64,000 nt of DNA from Cryobacterium mannosilyticum (GTDB lineage: Bacteria > Actinomycetota > Actinomycetes > Actinomycetales > Microbacteriaceae): the NCBI RefSeq assembly GCF_004402705.1, contig NZ_SOFM01000049.1, positions 62,001-126,000 of the forward strand, in the 5' to 3' direction. The notes below the pieces were generated by a model, which did not search any database, was not told the origin of the DNA, and saw nothing but the letters and a program-made list of their open reading frames with translations. Below are positions 26,755 to 37,036 of this stretch, in pieces. The translations under genes and the position numbers were made by a program. Numbering within the stretch: position 1 is the stretch's first letter; the number at the start of each line of letters is the position of its first letter.

Positions 26755-27836
26755 CCGAACCGAGGCACGGCTACCCGGCGGGCGAGGAACCCGCGGCGCC
26801 GATGGTCGACCCGCAGGCCGGAACCGCGGACCCGGACGTCGACGCGGACCGCGTCCCGGGGCGTCACGCCGCCCCGGCCGAGCCGGCTCCGGTGGTCGAG
26901 GAGCCGGCCGAGCCGGCTCCGATGGTCGAGGAGCCGGTGGTCGAGGAGCCGGTGGTCGGGCGACCCCGCACCCTGCTCGGCCCCGCCGAGATCCGCGACC
27001 TCGCGGAGATGCTGGGCGTCAACCCCACCAAGAAGCTCGGCCAGAACTTCGTCATCGACGGCAACACCGTGCGCCGGATCGTCAAGGTCGCCGCCATCAG
27101 CGCCGCCGACACCGTCGTGGAGGTCGGCCCCGGCCTCGGTTCCCTCACCCTCGGCCTGCTCGAGACCGGCGCCCGGGTCGTGGCCGTCGAGATCGACGAA
27201 CGTCTCGCCGAGCAACTTCCGCTCACCGTCGAGCTCATGCACGAGGGCGCGCCGCTGACCGTCATCCGTGCCGACGCGCTCAAGATCACCGAGATCCCCG
27301 ACGCGCCGACCCGACTGGTCGCCAACCTGCCCTACAACGTGTCCGTGCCGGTGCTGCTGCACCTGCTCGAGCACTTCGCCTCGATCCGCGCCGGCGTGGT
27401 GATGGTGCAGGCCGAGGTCGGCGAGCGCCTCGCCGCCCCGCCCGGTTCGAAGGTCTACGGCAGCCCGAGCGTCAAGGCCGCCTGGTACGGACAGTTCCGC
27501 ACCGCGGGCAAGGTCAGCCGCCAGGTGTTCTGGCCGGTCCCGAACGTCGACTCGATCCTGATCGCGTTCGAACGACGTGCCGTGCCGCTGGAAAGCGAGG
27601 AACTGCGCCTGGCCACCTTCGCCCTCGTCGACGGAGCCTTCCAGCAGCGCCGCAAGATGCTGCGGCAGTCGCTGTCCAGCGTGCTCGGCGACTCGGCGAG
27701 AGCGTCGACCATCCTGGCCGAGGCCGGGATCGACCCCACCGAGCGCGGCGAACAGCTCACCGTCGACGACTTCCTCGCGATCGCCCGCGCCTGGCGTTCC
27801 GGGGCACGAGAAGCCGATGCGGCTGGGCTAGGTTAG
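26751..27836 (+). CDS. rsmA: 16S rRNA (adenine(1518)-N6/adenine(1519)-N6)-dimethyltransferase
   Basis: A 361-residue KsgA-type enzyme that dimethylates two adenines in helix 45 of 16S rRNA. The core shows KKLGQNFVIDGNTVRRI, VVEVGPGLGSLTL, VAVEID and NLPYN. It is longer than usual because of an N-terminal extension of about 75 residues. That extension carries near-identical EPAPVVEEPA / EPAPMVEEPV blocks encoded by a DNA repeat at about 26877-26960. The extension looks disordered and acidic. The GTG start overlaps tatD and has GGGGAGG upstream. Confidence 0.95.
   Translation: MTEPRHGYPAGEEPAAPMVDPQAGTADPDVDADRVPGRHAAPAEPAPVVEEPAEPAPMVEEPVVEEPVVGRPRTLLGPAEIRDLAEMLGVNPTKKLGQNFVIDGNTVRRIVKVAAISAADTVVEVGPGLGSLTLGLLETGARVVAVEIDERLAEQLPLTVELMHEGAPLTVIRADALKITEIPDAPTRLVANLPYNVSVPVLLHLLEHFASIRAGVVMVQAEVGERLAAPPGSKVYGSPSVKAAWYGQFRTAGKVSRQVFWPVPNVDSILIAFERRAVPLESEELRLATFALVDGAFQQRRKMLRQSLSSVLGDSARASTILAEAGIDPTERGEQLTVDDFLAIARAWRSGAREADAAGLG
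27829..27834 (+). promoter_or_regulatory. -10 box possibly adding a leaderless ispE promoter
   Basis: TAGGTT overlaps the end of rsmA and ends 6 nt before the ispE ATG, so ispE may be transcribed both from the operon and on its own. Confidence 0.35.
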
Positions 27837-27840
27837 TCAC

Positions 27841-28776
27841 ATGACCAACGCGGCCGCATCTCCCATGGTGCACGCGAGGGCACCGGGCAAAATCAACGTC
27901 TTCCTCAAGGTCGGCGCCGTGCTCGAAGACGGCTACCACGAGGTGGCAACCGCCTACCAGGCGGTCTCCCTCTACGAAGACGTGCGCGCCTACCCGGCCG
28001 ACGACTTCTCGGTCGAGTTCAGCGGATCGATCGACACCTCCGGCCTGGCCGTCGACGGCAGCAACCTCGCGATCAAGGCCGCCCGGGCGCTGGCCCGCAA
28101 GGCAGGCTTCCGCGGTGGTGTGCGCCTGTCCATCGAGAAGAACGTCCCGATCGCCGGCGGCATGGGCGGCGGGTCCGCGGATGCCGCGGCCACCCTCCTC
28201 GCCTGCGACGCCCTCTGGGGAACCGAGGCAAGCAGGGACGACCTGCTCGGCATCGCAGCCACCCTCGGCGCCGACGTCCCGTTCTCCTTCACCGGCGGCA
28301 CCGCGATCGGCACCGGCCGCGGCGACCGGCTCAGCCCGGCCCTGGCCAAGGGCCAGTTCCACTGGGTCCTCGCCCTCGCCGAGTTCGGCATGTCGACGCC
28401 CGCCGTCTACAGCGAACTCGACCGGCACCGCGAGCGGCACGCCCAGGACATCTTCCCGGCCCAGCTCCAGCCCACCGTCGACGCCAACGTGCTGCAGGCG
28501 CTCCGCGCCGGCGACCCTGCCATGCTCGCCGAATCGCTGCACAACGACCTGCAGGCGCCGGCGCTGCACCTCGCCCCCGGACTGGCCCGGGTGCTCGAAC
28601 TCGGCGAGGCGAACGGGGCGCTGGCGGGCATCCTCTCGGGCTCCGGCCCCACCGTGGCGTTCCTGGTGCAGGATGCCGACAGCGCCCTGGAGCTGCAGGT
28701 CGCGCTGAGCGCCTCCCGGCTGCACGTGGTGCGTGCCACCGGCCCGGTGCACGGCGCGCGCATCATCCACGACTAG
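27841..28776 (+). CDS. ispE: 4-diphosphocytidyl-2-C-methyl-D-erythritol kinase
   Basis: A 311-residue GHMP kinase of the methylerythritol phosphate pathway to isoprenoids. The start region HARAPGKINVFLKVG and the ATP loop VPIAGGMGGGSADAAATLLA are diagnostic, as is ILSGSGPTVAFLV near the end. It lies 4 nt after the rsmA stop, an order shared by many bacteria. Confidence 0.96.
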   Translation: MTNAAASPMVHARAPGKINVFLKVGAVLEDGYHEVATAYQAVSLYEDVRAYPADDFSVEFSGSIDTSGLAVDGSNLAIKAARALARKAGFRGGVRLSIEKNVPIAGGMGGGSADAAATLLACDALWGTEASRDDLLGIAATLGADVPFSFTGGTAIGTGRGDRLSPALAKGQFHWVLALAEFGMSTPAVYSELDRHRERHAQDIFPAQLQPTVDANVLQALRAGDPAMLAESLHNDLQAPALHLAPGLARVLELGEANGALAGILSGSGPTVAFLVQDADSALELQVALSASRLHVVRATGPVHGARIIHD

Positions 28777-28813
28777 CTTCCGTTTGCCGCGCGGGGCTCA
28801 CAGCCACGCCAGC

Positions 28814-28819
28814 TAAACT
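28814..28819 (+). promoter_or_regulatory. -10 box for ABC-F gene
   Basis: TAAACT ends 8 nt before the ATG at 28828, giving a leaderless or almost leaderless transcript. Confidence 0.4.
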
Positions 28820-28827
28820 CGAAAGCT

Positions 28828-30633
<1,806 letters not shown>

Positions 30634-30639
30634 ATCGCA

Positions 30640-30685
30640 GATGCTGTTACCGCGTGTGTCGCAGCGGCCCGCGCGGTGCAGCATC
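30640..30685. terminator. Hairpin downstream of ABC-F and upstream of metQ
   Basis: GATGCTG-ACCGCG pairs with CGCGGT-CAGCATC around a bulge and a loop of about 17 nt, starting 7 nt after the ABC-F stop. There is no T-tract. It could end the ABC-F transcript or lie in the metQ control region. The remaining 125 bp before metQ show no riboswitch that I recognise. Confidence 0.4.
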
Positions 30686-30810
30686 CGTCGATAGCCTAGA
30701 AGTGTGCCTCGCAATGCAGCGGCACAGACTCCCCACCTCGCCCGACGTGGTTTCCCTGTGCCCGAATTGCCCCGGCAGAAACTCCGAACACAGCAAAAGG
30801 GGAACCCATC

Positions 30811-31710
30811 GTGAAAAAGAAACTTCTGGCCGCCCTCGCGGTCCTTCCGCTCGTCGCCCTGCTCGCCGGCTGCTCAGGCGGCGCAGCGGACGCGTCCGGC
30901 TCCGCGGCATCCGGTGACGACAAGGTCGTGAAGATCGGCGTCGTCGGGGCCAGCGACCCGTACTGGGCCGTGTACACCAAGGCCGCCGCGGCCGAGGGGA
31001 TCAAGGTCGAGGTCGTGGACTTCGCCGTGTTCGAGCAGCCCAACCCGGCGCTCTCCGCCGGCGAACTCGACCTCAACCAGTTCCAGCACATCGTCTACCT
31101 GGCCGACTACAACGTGTCCAGCAAGCAGGACCTCGTGCCGATCGGCGCCACCGCGATCTACCCGCTCGGCCTCTACTCGACCAAGCACAAGAAGGTCAGC
31201 GAGATCAAGAAGGGCGACACCATCGCCGTGCCGAACGACGCGAGCAACCTGGCCCGCGCCCTGCTCGTGCTGCAGTCGGCCAAGCTCGTGACGCTGAAGG
31301 ACGGCGGCACGATCTTCTCCACCCTCGACGACATCGACACCGGCAAGTCCAAGGTCACCGTCACCGCGCTCGAGGCCTCGCTCACCGCGACCTCCCTGCC
31401 CGACGTGGACGGGGCGGTCATCAACAACGACTTCGTCGAGAAGGCCGGCCTCAAGTTCAGCGACGCCCTCGCTCAGGACGACCCGGCCGACCCGAACTCG
31501 CTGCCGTACGTGAACGTCTTCGCGGCCCGCGCCGAGGACAAGGACAACCCGACCTACCAGAAGCTCGTCAAGATCTACCAGACCACCAAGGCCGTGCAGG
31601 ATGGCGTGCTCGAGGTGTCCGGCGGTTCGGCCGAACTCGTGCAGACCCCGGTCGCCGACCTCGTCTCCTCCCTCGCCAAGGTCGAGAAGGACACCAAGGC
31701 TCAGAAGTAG
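30811..31710 (+). CDS. metQ: D-methionine ABC transporter substrate-binding lipoprotein
   Basis: A 299-residue NlpA/MetQ-type periplasmic-binding lipoprotein that captures methionine for MetNI. The signal peptide ends in the lipobox LLAGC (Cys21). Family marks are VKIGVVGASDPYW, NPALSAGELDLNQFQHIVYL, the segment GDTIAVPNDASNLARALLVL, and VDGAVINNDF. The GTG start has AAAAGGGG upstream. It heads metQ-metN-metI; in other genomes the order is often metN-metI-metQ. Confidence 0.95.
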   Translation: MKKKLLAALAVLPLVALLAGCSGGAADASGSAASGDDKVVKIGVVGASDPYWAVYTKAAAAEGIKVEVVDFAVFEQPNPALSAGELDLNQFQHIVYLADYNVSSKQDLVPIGATAIYPLGLYSTKHKKVSEIKKGDTIAVPNDASNLARALLVLQSAKLVTLKDGGTIFSTLDDIDTGKSKVTVTALEASLTATSLPDVDGAVINNDFVEKAGLKFSDALAQDDPADPNSLPYVNVFAARAEDKDNPTYQKLVKIYQTTKAVQDGVLEVSGGSAELVQTPVADLVSSLAKVEKDTKAQK

Positions 31711-31769
31711 CCCCGCCCGGACCGCGGTCCGGTCGAGCGCCCGTTCCCCGCACGTCAGTTAGGACTCCC

Positions 31770-32816
31770 ATGCCTGCCCCCAGCCCCGTCGTCGAGCTCC
31801 GTGACGTGAGCAAGGTGTACCCGCCCACGGTCAAGGGGGGTGCCGAGGTCGTCGCGATCGACGGCGTCAGCCTCACCGTCGACGCCGGCGACGTCTACGG
31901 CATCATCGGGTATTCCGGTGCCGGCAAGAGCACCCTCGTGCGCCTGATCAACGCGCTCGAACGCTCGACCAGCGGGGAGATTCTCGTCAACGGGCAGGAC
32001 ATCGCCCGGCTCCCCGAGCGGGAACTGCGCCCGGTGCGACTCGGCATCGGGATGATCTTCCAGCAGTTCAACCTGCTCGGGTCCCGCACCGTGGCCGCGA
32101 ACGTCGGCTACCCGCTCGAGGTGGCCCGTCAGCCGAAGGACACGCGCAGGGCGCGCGTCGCCGAGATGCTCGATTTCGTCGGCCTCAGCGACAAGGCCCG
32201 CGCCTACCCCGACCAGCTCTCCGGCGGGCAGAAGCAGCGGGTGGGCATCGCCAGGGCCCTCGCGACCCAGCCGGGCATCCTGCTCGCCGACGAGGCCACC
32301 AGCGCGCTCGACCCGGAGACGACGCACGAGGTGCTCGACCTGCTCGGCCGGGTGAACAAGGAGTTCGGGGTCACCATCGTCGTCATCACGCACGAGATGG
32401 ATGTCATCCAGACCCTGGCGACCAAGGTCGCCGTGATGGACCAGGGCCGGGTGATCGAACGCGGCGACGTGTTCGACGTCTTCTCGAACCCGCAGCAGCC
32501 GGCATCCGCCCGCTTCGTCTCCACCGTTGTGAAGGGTCTTCCCTCGGCGGGGGAACTGGCGGTGCTGCGTCACCGCCACCCGGGCCGGATCGTCACGCTG
32601 GCCTTCCGCGACAGCAGCGTCGACCAGGCCAGGGTGTTCGGCGAGTTCGCTGCCGCCGGCGTCACCTTCGAGGTCGTCTACGGCGGGATCAACGAGATCC
32701 AGGGCCGCTCCTTCGGGCACCTCACCTTGGCACTGACCAGCGCCGGCGGAGATTCGAGCATCGACGCCGTGCTCGACCGGGTGCGAACGCTCACGACCGT
32801 CACGGAGGTGCGCTGA
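31770..32816 (+). CDS. metN: Methionine ABC transporter ATP-binding protein
   Basis: A 348-residue ATPase with Walker A GYSGAGKST, signature LSGGQKQRVGIARAL and Walker B LLADEATSALDP. The C-terminal NIL domain (about residues 265-348, ending with TTVTEVR) senses cytoplasmic methionine and inhibits transport. It begins about 60 nt after metQ and its stop overlaps the metI start (TGATG). Confidence 0.95.
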   Translation: MPAPSPVVELRDVSKVYPPTVKGGAEVVAIDGVSLTVDAGDVYGIIGYSGAGKSTLVRLINALERSTSGEILVNGQDIARLPERELRPVRLGIGMIFQQFNLLGSRTVAANVGYPLEVARQPKDTRRARVAEMLDFVGLSDKARAYPDQLSGGQKQRVGIARALATQPGILLADEATSALDPETTHEVLDLLGRVNKEFGVTIVVITHEMDVIQTLATKVAVMDQGRVIERGDVFDVFSNPQQPASARFVSTVVKGLPSAGELAVLRHRHPGRIVTLAFRDSSVDQARVFGEFAAAGVTFEVVYGGINEIQGRSFGHLTLALTSAGGDSSIDAVLDRVRTLTTVTEVR

Positions 32817-33475
32817 TGGATTCCCTGATCGCCCTCATGCCCGAATTCTGGAAGGCCGCGGGGGAGACCCTGTACATCGTCGGCTTCACGCTCTTCTTCG
32901 GCGGCCTCGGCGGACTGCTCGTCGGCCTCGGCCTCTACCTGACCCGGGCCGGCAGCATCCTCGCCAACAAGCCCGTCTTCGTGGTGCTCAACCTGTTCGT
33001 GAACATCGTGCGCCCGATCCCGTTCATCATCTTCCTCGCCGCGGCGCAGCCTCTGGCCCGGATGGTCGTCGGCACCGGAATCGGCAACAACGCGATCATC
33101 TTCACCATCTCGCTCGCGGCCTCCTTCGCAATGGGGCGGATCGTGGAGCAGAACCTGCTCACCGTGACGCCCGGGGTGATCGAGGCCGCCCGCAGCGTGG
33201 GGGCCGGTCCGCTCCGGATCATCTTCACAGTGCTGCTGCCGGAGGCGCTCGGCCCGCTCATCCTTGGCTACACCTTCATCTTCGTCGCCCTGGTCGACAT
33301 GTCCGCGGTCGCCGGCTACGTCGGCGGCGGCGGCCTCGGAAACTTCGCCCTGCTCTACGGCTACCGCCAGTTCAACCCGGTCGTCACCTGGGCGGCGGTG
33401 CTGCTGATCATCGTGCTCGTGCAACTCGTGCAGTTCCTGGGCAACTGGCTGGCCCGGAGGGCCTTCCGCCGCTGA
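32816..33475 (+). CDS. metI: Methionine ABC transporter permease
   Basis: A 219-residue membrane permease with five to six helices and the ATPase-coupling EAA loop VIEAARSVGAGPLRIIFTVLLP. It carries IGNNAIIFTISLAASFAMGR and the conserved MSAVAGYVGGGGLGNFALLYG. It forms a homodimer with MetN. It is the last gene of the operon, with a terminator-like hairpin about 120 nt downstream. Confidence 0.95.
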   Translation: MDSLIALMPEFWKAAGETLYIVGFTLFFGGLGGLLVGLGLYLTRAGSILANKPVFVVLNLFVNIVRPIPFIIFLAAAQPLARMVVGTGIGNNAIIFTISLAASFAMGRIVEQNLLTVTPGVIEAARSVGAGPLRIIFTVLLPEALGPLILGYTFIFVALVDMSAVAGYVGGGGLGNFALLYGYRQFNPVVTWAAVLLIIVLVQLVQFLGNWLARRAFRR

Positions 33476-33597
33476 CGCCCGCGACACCCGAACGAGGGGA
33501 GAGCGCCACGGACTGTTCCCTGCCCGGACCACCCTTGTTCACCTCCGCGTCACACGCGTCACCCAGGCCAGACACCCACCGGCTGGACAGTTCTCGC

Positions 33598-33640
33598 GGG
33601 GCAGAACGCCGACCCGTCGGCGCTGCCCCGTCTCCATTTG
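33598..33640 (+). terminator. Probable terminator of metQNI
   Basis: GGGGCAG-AA-CGCCGAC pairs with GTCGGCGCTGCCCC as a 14-bp stem with a two-base bulge. A short T-rich stretch (CATTTGTCTT) follows. It lies between metI and the next gene. Confidence 0.55.
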
Positions 33641-33662
33641 TCTTCATGCCCTGGGAGTCATC

Positions 33663-34202
33663 GTGTCACCGAGCCCGCTCATCGTGTTTTCAGCCTTCGA
33701 ATCCACCGCCGACCCCCGGCTGCAGGGCTGGGCGACCTTCCGCCAGAGTGTCCAGACGGGGTCGTTCGCGACGGCGACCGCGCCGGAAGCCCCGGCCCGG
33801 CCTCGGGCACGGGCCCCCGGCGTTCCGACAGGCCACTCCGGGATCTGGCGCCTGCTCGCACCGAACAGCCGCGAATTGGGACGCAGCTCGTCCGTGTACG
33901 GTTCGTTCTCGGGCGCGCGCGCACACGTGCTGGAGCTCAAAACCGTGGTGGAGGACATGGTCGCGACGACGGTGACCGGACCGGTCGCCGGCACCCACGG
34001 CTGGATGATCGCGGTCGGCGGGGTCGTCGTCATGACGTCCGGGCGCTGGTACGGGGCCGGGTCCTCCAGCCGGGAGGCGGCATTCGGAACGATCGAAGCG
34101 TTCCGGAAGGCCGTGGTCGCGGAGGATGCGCGGTACAGCCCCGGCCCAGGGCGACGCGGAAATATGGTGCTCACTGAGGAGGAAAGAGCGTCGCTGTGGT
34201 GA
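33663..34202 (+). CDS. Hypothetical protein with two YegP/DUF1508-like repeats
   Basis: A 179-residue protein with no signal peptide. After a Pro/Ala-rich N-terminal 65 residues, two similar segments occur. One is IWRLLAPNSRELGRSSSVYG followed by a helix (GARAHVLELKTVVEDM). The other is WMIAVGGVVVMTSGRWYGAG followed by SREAAFGTIEAFRKAV. This beta-beta-beta-alpha pattern with a Ser/Tyr turn resembles the DUF1508 (YegP) repeat. That assignment is my inference. A GTG start with GGGAG upstream is used. It precedes the transglycosylase and kinase genes. Confidence 0.6.
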   Translation: MSPSPLIVFSAFESTADPRLQGWATFRQSVQTGSFATATAPEAPARPRARAPGVPTGHSGIWRLLAPNSRELGRSSSVYGSFSGARAHVLELKTVVEDMVATTVTGPVAGTHGWMIAVGGVVVMTSGRWYGAGSSSREAAFGTIEAFRKAVVAEDARYSPGPGRRGNMVLTEEERASLW

Positions 34203-34253
34203 GGGATGCCGCGGTGACTGCGAGCGCGGCCCCGCCGGCCGCCGGTCGGAAGC

Positions 34254-35060
34254 GTGCCCGGCATGCGTGAGCGGCTCGGCGTCTGGGCCTGCGCCCTCTC
34301 CATCCTCGCCGTCGGTGGCTGGATGATGGTCGGCGCACACACGCCGGAACCGTCCCCGTTCACCGTCGCTGTCGCAGCGGCGTTACCCGCCGCCGTGATC
34401 GTGCCCGGCACCGCACGGCCGGGCGTGGTATCCCCGGCCGCCGAGGGGCTCCAGCCTGCCGCCGCGGGCAGCGCGCCCGTTTCCCTGGAGACCGGCAACG
34501 CCGGTCTCGTCTCACCCGAGTGGGTCCGGGATACCGCCGCGGCGACCCTGATCCCCGAGCGGGCACTGCTCGGTTACGCCGGCGCAGCCCTCCGCATCGC
34601 GGCCGAAGTACCGTCGTGCCGGCTCGGCTGGACCACCCTCGCCGCCCTCGGCTCAATCGAATCCGGCCATGGCACGAACGCCGGATCCGCGCTCGCCGCC
34701 GACGGGGTGGACAGACCCGCAGTCTTCGGCCCGCTCCTCGACGGCGCAAGCTACGACGCCGTTGCCGACACCGACGGCGGCACCTGGGACGCCGCCGCCA
34801 ACGCCGACCGGGCCGTCGGACCGCTGCAATTCATCCCCTCAACCTGGCGGGCGTGGGGCGCCGACGGCAACGGCGACGAGGTGACGGACCCCCAGCAGAT
34901 CGACGACGCGGCCCTCGCCGCCGGGCACTACCTCTGCCACTACGGTGACCTGTCGCAGCCCGTCGACTGGCGCGCGGCCGTCTTCGCCTACAACCACGTC
35001 GACTCGTATGTCGACAGTGTCGCGGCAGCCGCGAACGCCTACGCAGCGCAGGCAGGGTGA
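34254..35060 (+). CDS. Secreted lytic transglycosylase (MltB/SLT-like)
   Basis: A 268-residue exported muramidase-like protein. A hydrophobic N-terminal segment (LGVWACALSILAVGGWMMVG) acts as signal or anchor, then an Ala/Pro linker. The catalytic domain has the presumed catalytic Glu in LAALGSIESGHGTNAGS, then ADRAVGPLQFIPSTWRAWGA and VFAYNHVDSYVDSV, typical of this fold. It cleaves peptidoglycan glycan strands. A GTG at 34254 or ATG at 34263 may be used. Its stop is 13 nt before the kinase ATG, so both are probably co-translated. Confidence 0.85.
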   Translation: MPGMRERLGVWACALSILAVGGWMMVGAHTPEPSPFTVAVAAALPAAVIVPGTARPGVVSPAAEGLQPAAAGSAPVSLETGNAGLVSPEWVRDTAAATLIPERALLGYAGAALRIAAEVPSCRLGWTTLAALGSIESGHGTNAGSALAADGVDRPAVFGPLLDGASYDAVADTDGGTWDAAANADRAVGPLQFIPSTWRAWGADGNGDEVTDPQQIDDAALAAGHYLCHYGDLSQPVDWRAAVFAYNHVDSYVDSVAAAANAYAAQAG

Positions 35061-35073
35061 GGAGGTGCCCGGC

Positions 35074-36888
35074 ATGGCGTACGGACTGATCTCAGGACGC
35101 TTCCGCCTCGGCGAGCTGCTCGGAACCGGCGGCTCGGCCTCCGTGTTCGCGGCCGTCGACACCGAGAACGAATTCGGACGTCCGGTCGCCCTCAAGATCC
35201 TGCACCCGCACCTCTCCAGGGCCGCGTTGAGCAGGGAAGCGTTCTTCGCCGAGGCCACGGCGGCCGCGGTGCTGAGGCATCCGAACATCGTCGCGGTGCA
35301 CGGCGTCGGCGTTCACGACCCTGACCGGGAACCGCTGGCCTGGATCGCGCTCGACCTCGCGCCGGGGGTGAGCCTGGCCGAATACGTCGAAAAATGGGGA
35401 GCGCTGCCCGTCCCCGACGCGCTCACCGTCGCGGCGGGAGTGCTCGCGGCGCTCGAGGCCGCGCACCTGGCGGGACTCATCCACCGGGACATCTCGCCCG
35501 CCAACATCATGATCGACCCTCAACACGACGGCACCCTGACAACGGCCGGCGTACTCCTGCTCGACTTCGGGCTCGCGGATGCCGCGGGCCGGCCTGCGCT
35601 CGGCGCGGATGTCGTGCGTACCCCCGCATCCGTGCGGGCGGTGCGCGGCGGTCCCCTGGCCGTGCTCGGAAGCGCCCACTACCTCGCTCCGGAGCAGGCC
35701 AGGGGAGAGAACGTCGACGAGCGAGGCGATGTCTATCAGCTCGGCGGCGTGCTGCACTTCGCCCTGACTGCCAGGCCACCGTTCCTGCGGGAGTCGACCG
35801 CGGCCGTGTTGCGCGCCCACCTGGACGCCCCGCCACCCGTGATGTCGGTGCTCCGGTCCGGCATCCCGCGGGGCGTGGACCGGATCGTCGTGCGGGCCAT
35901 GCTCAAGGACCCGGCCGCCCGGTTCCAGTCCGCCGCGGAGATGGGAGCGGCTGTCGCCGAGCAACGCTCGGAGAGCGACGGGCGCGGTGACCGGCAGCGC
36001 CTGGGCGACCCGACCCGCACGACAGCATTCTCCACGAACAACACGACCGCCTTCGCCACCACGGATTCCGTCTCCGGGAACGACCTCACCCGCACCACCG
36101 TGCTCGTCCCTCCGGCGGCAGCGCCCGGACCGCCCCAACCGCCCACGACCCTGCGGCCGACCACGCTGCCGGCCGGGGCGCGTCGAACCGCGGCCCGTGC
36201 GCCCGGCGCCCAGGGCAGGGCCGGGCGGTCACGGGCCGGCAGTTTGGTGGCCGGGCTCATCGTCGCCGGCATCATCGCACTCGCGTGGGCCAACGCGTCC
36301 GACGACACCGCGCGATCGTCCGTCGCCGTGACCAGCACCCCGTCGGCAACGGCGACCCCGGTGGCAACCACGACCGCTCCGGCCACCCTCGCGCCCCGCG
36401 CATCCGTGCGGGTGCCCGAACTCACCTCCATGTCGCTCGCCGAGGCCCGGGCGGCCCTCGCGGGGTCCGGCCTCGAGGTGGGCCGGCTCGCGACCCAGGA
36501 ATCGGTGCGCGCCGGCGACACGGTGCTTGGAGTCACTCCGGTACCGGGCTTGCGGGTGTCGCCCGGGGCGTCCGTCGACCTCGTCGTCGCCTCGGGGTCG
36601 AACGCCGTCCCGGAGGTGTCCGGAATGACATCGGGCGAGGCGATCGCAGCCATCCAGAGCGCGGGCTTCGTGACCCTGACCGAATCGCGCAGCGACGCCG
36701 CGAGGGTGCCCGGCACGGTGCTGGGCAGCGCGCCCGGCGCGGGAACCGTGTTGCGGCTCGGCACCGCCGTCACCGTGACCGTGGCGGCGGCGCCCACGCC
36801 GAACCCGGCACCGTCGACCTCCTCCCCGGCCCCGACGAGCGACCCCACGAGTACGCCGTCGACACCTCCGGCCAGCCCCGCGCCGTAG
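35074..36888 (+). CDS. PASTA-domain Ser/Thr protein kinase (PknB-like)
   Basis: A 604-residue membrane kinase. The Gly loop is LLGTGGSASVF, the ATP Lys is Lys41 (VALKIL), the catalytic loop is HRDISPAN (137-144) and DFG is at 164-166. A Thr-rich linker (about 310-370) contains DPTRTTAF and LTRTTVL, plausible autophosphorylation or FHA-docking sites. One membrane helix spans 390-406. Two PASTA domains (about 446-507 and 511-571) and a Pro/Ser/Thr tail lie outside. PASTA kinases sense muropeptides or lipid II and control wall growth. Two PASTA repeats is fewer than in PknB. GGAGG lies 8 nt before the ATG. Confidence 0.92.
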   Translation: MAYGLISGRFRLGELLGTGGSASVFAAVDTENEFGRPVALKILHPHLSRAALSREAFFAEATAAAVLRHPNIVAVHGVGVHDPDREPLAWIALDLAPGVSLAEYVEKWGALPVPDALTVAAGVLAALEAAHLAGLIHRDISPANIMIDPQHDGTLTTAGVLLLDFGLADAAGRPALGADVVRTPASVRAVRGGPLAVLGSAHYLAPEQARGENVDERGDVYQLGGVLHFALTARPPFLRESTAAVLRAHLDAPPPVMSVLRSGIPRGVDRIVVRAMLKDPAARFQSAAEMGAAVAEQRSESDGRGDRQRLGDPTRTTAFSTNNTTAFATTDSVSGNDLTRTTVLVPPAAAPGPPQPPTTLRPTTLPAGARRTAARAPGAQGRAGRSRAGSLVAGLIVAGIIALAWANASDDTARSSVAVTSTPSATATPVATTTAPATLAPRASVRVPELTSMSLAEARAALAGSGLEVGRLATQESVRAGDTVLGVTPVPGLRVSPGASVDLVVASGSNAVPEVSGMTSGEAIAAIQSAGFVTLTESRSDAARVPGTVLGSAPGAGTVLRLGTAVTVTVAAAPTPNPAPSTSSPAPTSDPTSTPSTPPASPAP

Positions 36889-36897
36889 GGCTGAAAG

Positions 36898-36937
36898 CGC
36901 CGCCAAGACAACACACGGTGTCCACGTCTCGGTGGCG
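36898..36937 (+). terminator. Hairpin after the kinase gene
   Basis: CGCCGCCAAGAC pairs with GTCTCGGTGGCG with one wobble and one mismatch, and an inner ACAC/GTGT stem closes the loop. It begins 10 nt after the kinase stop. No T-tract follows. Confidence 0.45.
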
Positions 36938-36952
36938 AAACCGACGCCCAAT

Positions 36953-36984
36953 GTTCACCCGCGGACCCAACCATGTCATTCGGA
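36953..36984 (+). promoter_or_regulatory. Candidate PHO box (PhoP-binding direct repeats) of the pst operon
   Basis: GTTCACCCGCG at 36953-36963 fits every position of the Streptomyces-type PHO-box unit (G-G/T-TCA-YYY-R-S-G). TGTCATTCGGA at 36974-36984 fits nine of eleven. The unit between them is weak. The site lies 53 nt before pstC, where phosphate-starvation control is expected. Confidence 0.5.
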
Positions 36985-37036
36985 CGCGATGCCCTAGCTC
37001 ACGTTCTTCCCGCATCGAGTCTGCCCGAGGACAACC

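Noticed and set aside
30640..30810. SAM riboswitch before metQ
   Set aside because: The metQ leader has a hairpin but I find none of the conserved SAM-I, SAM-II or SAM-IV core sequences.
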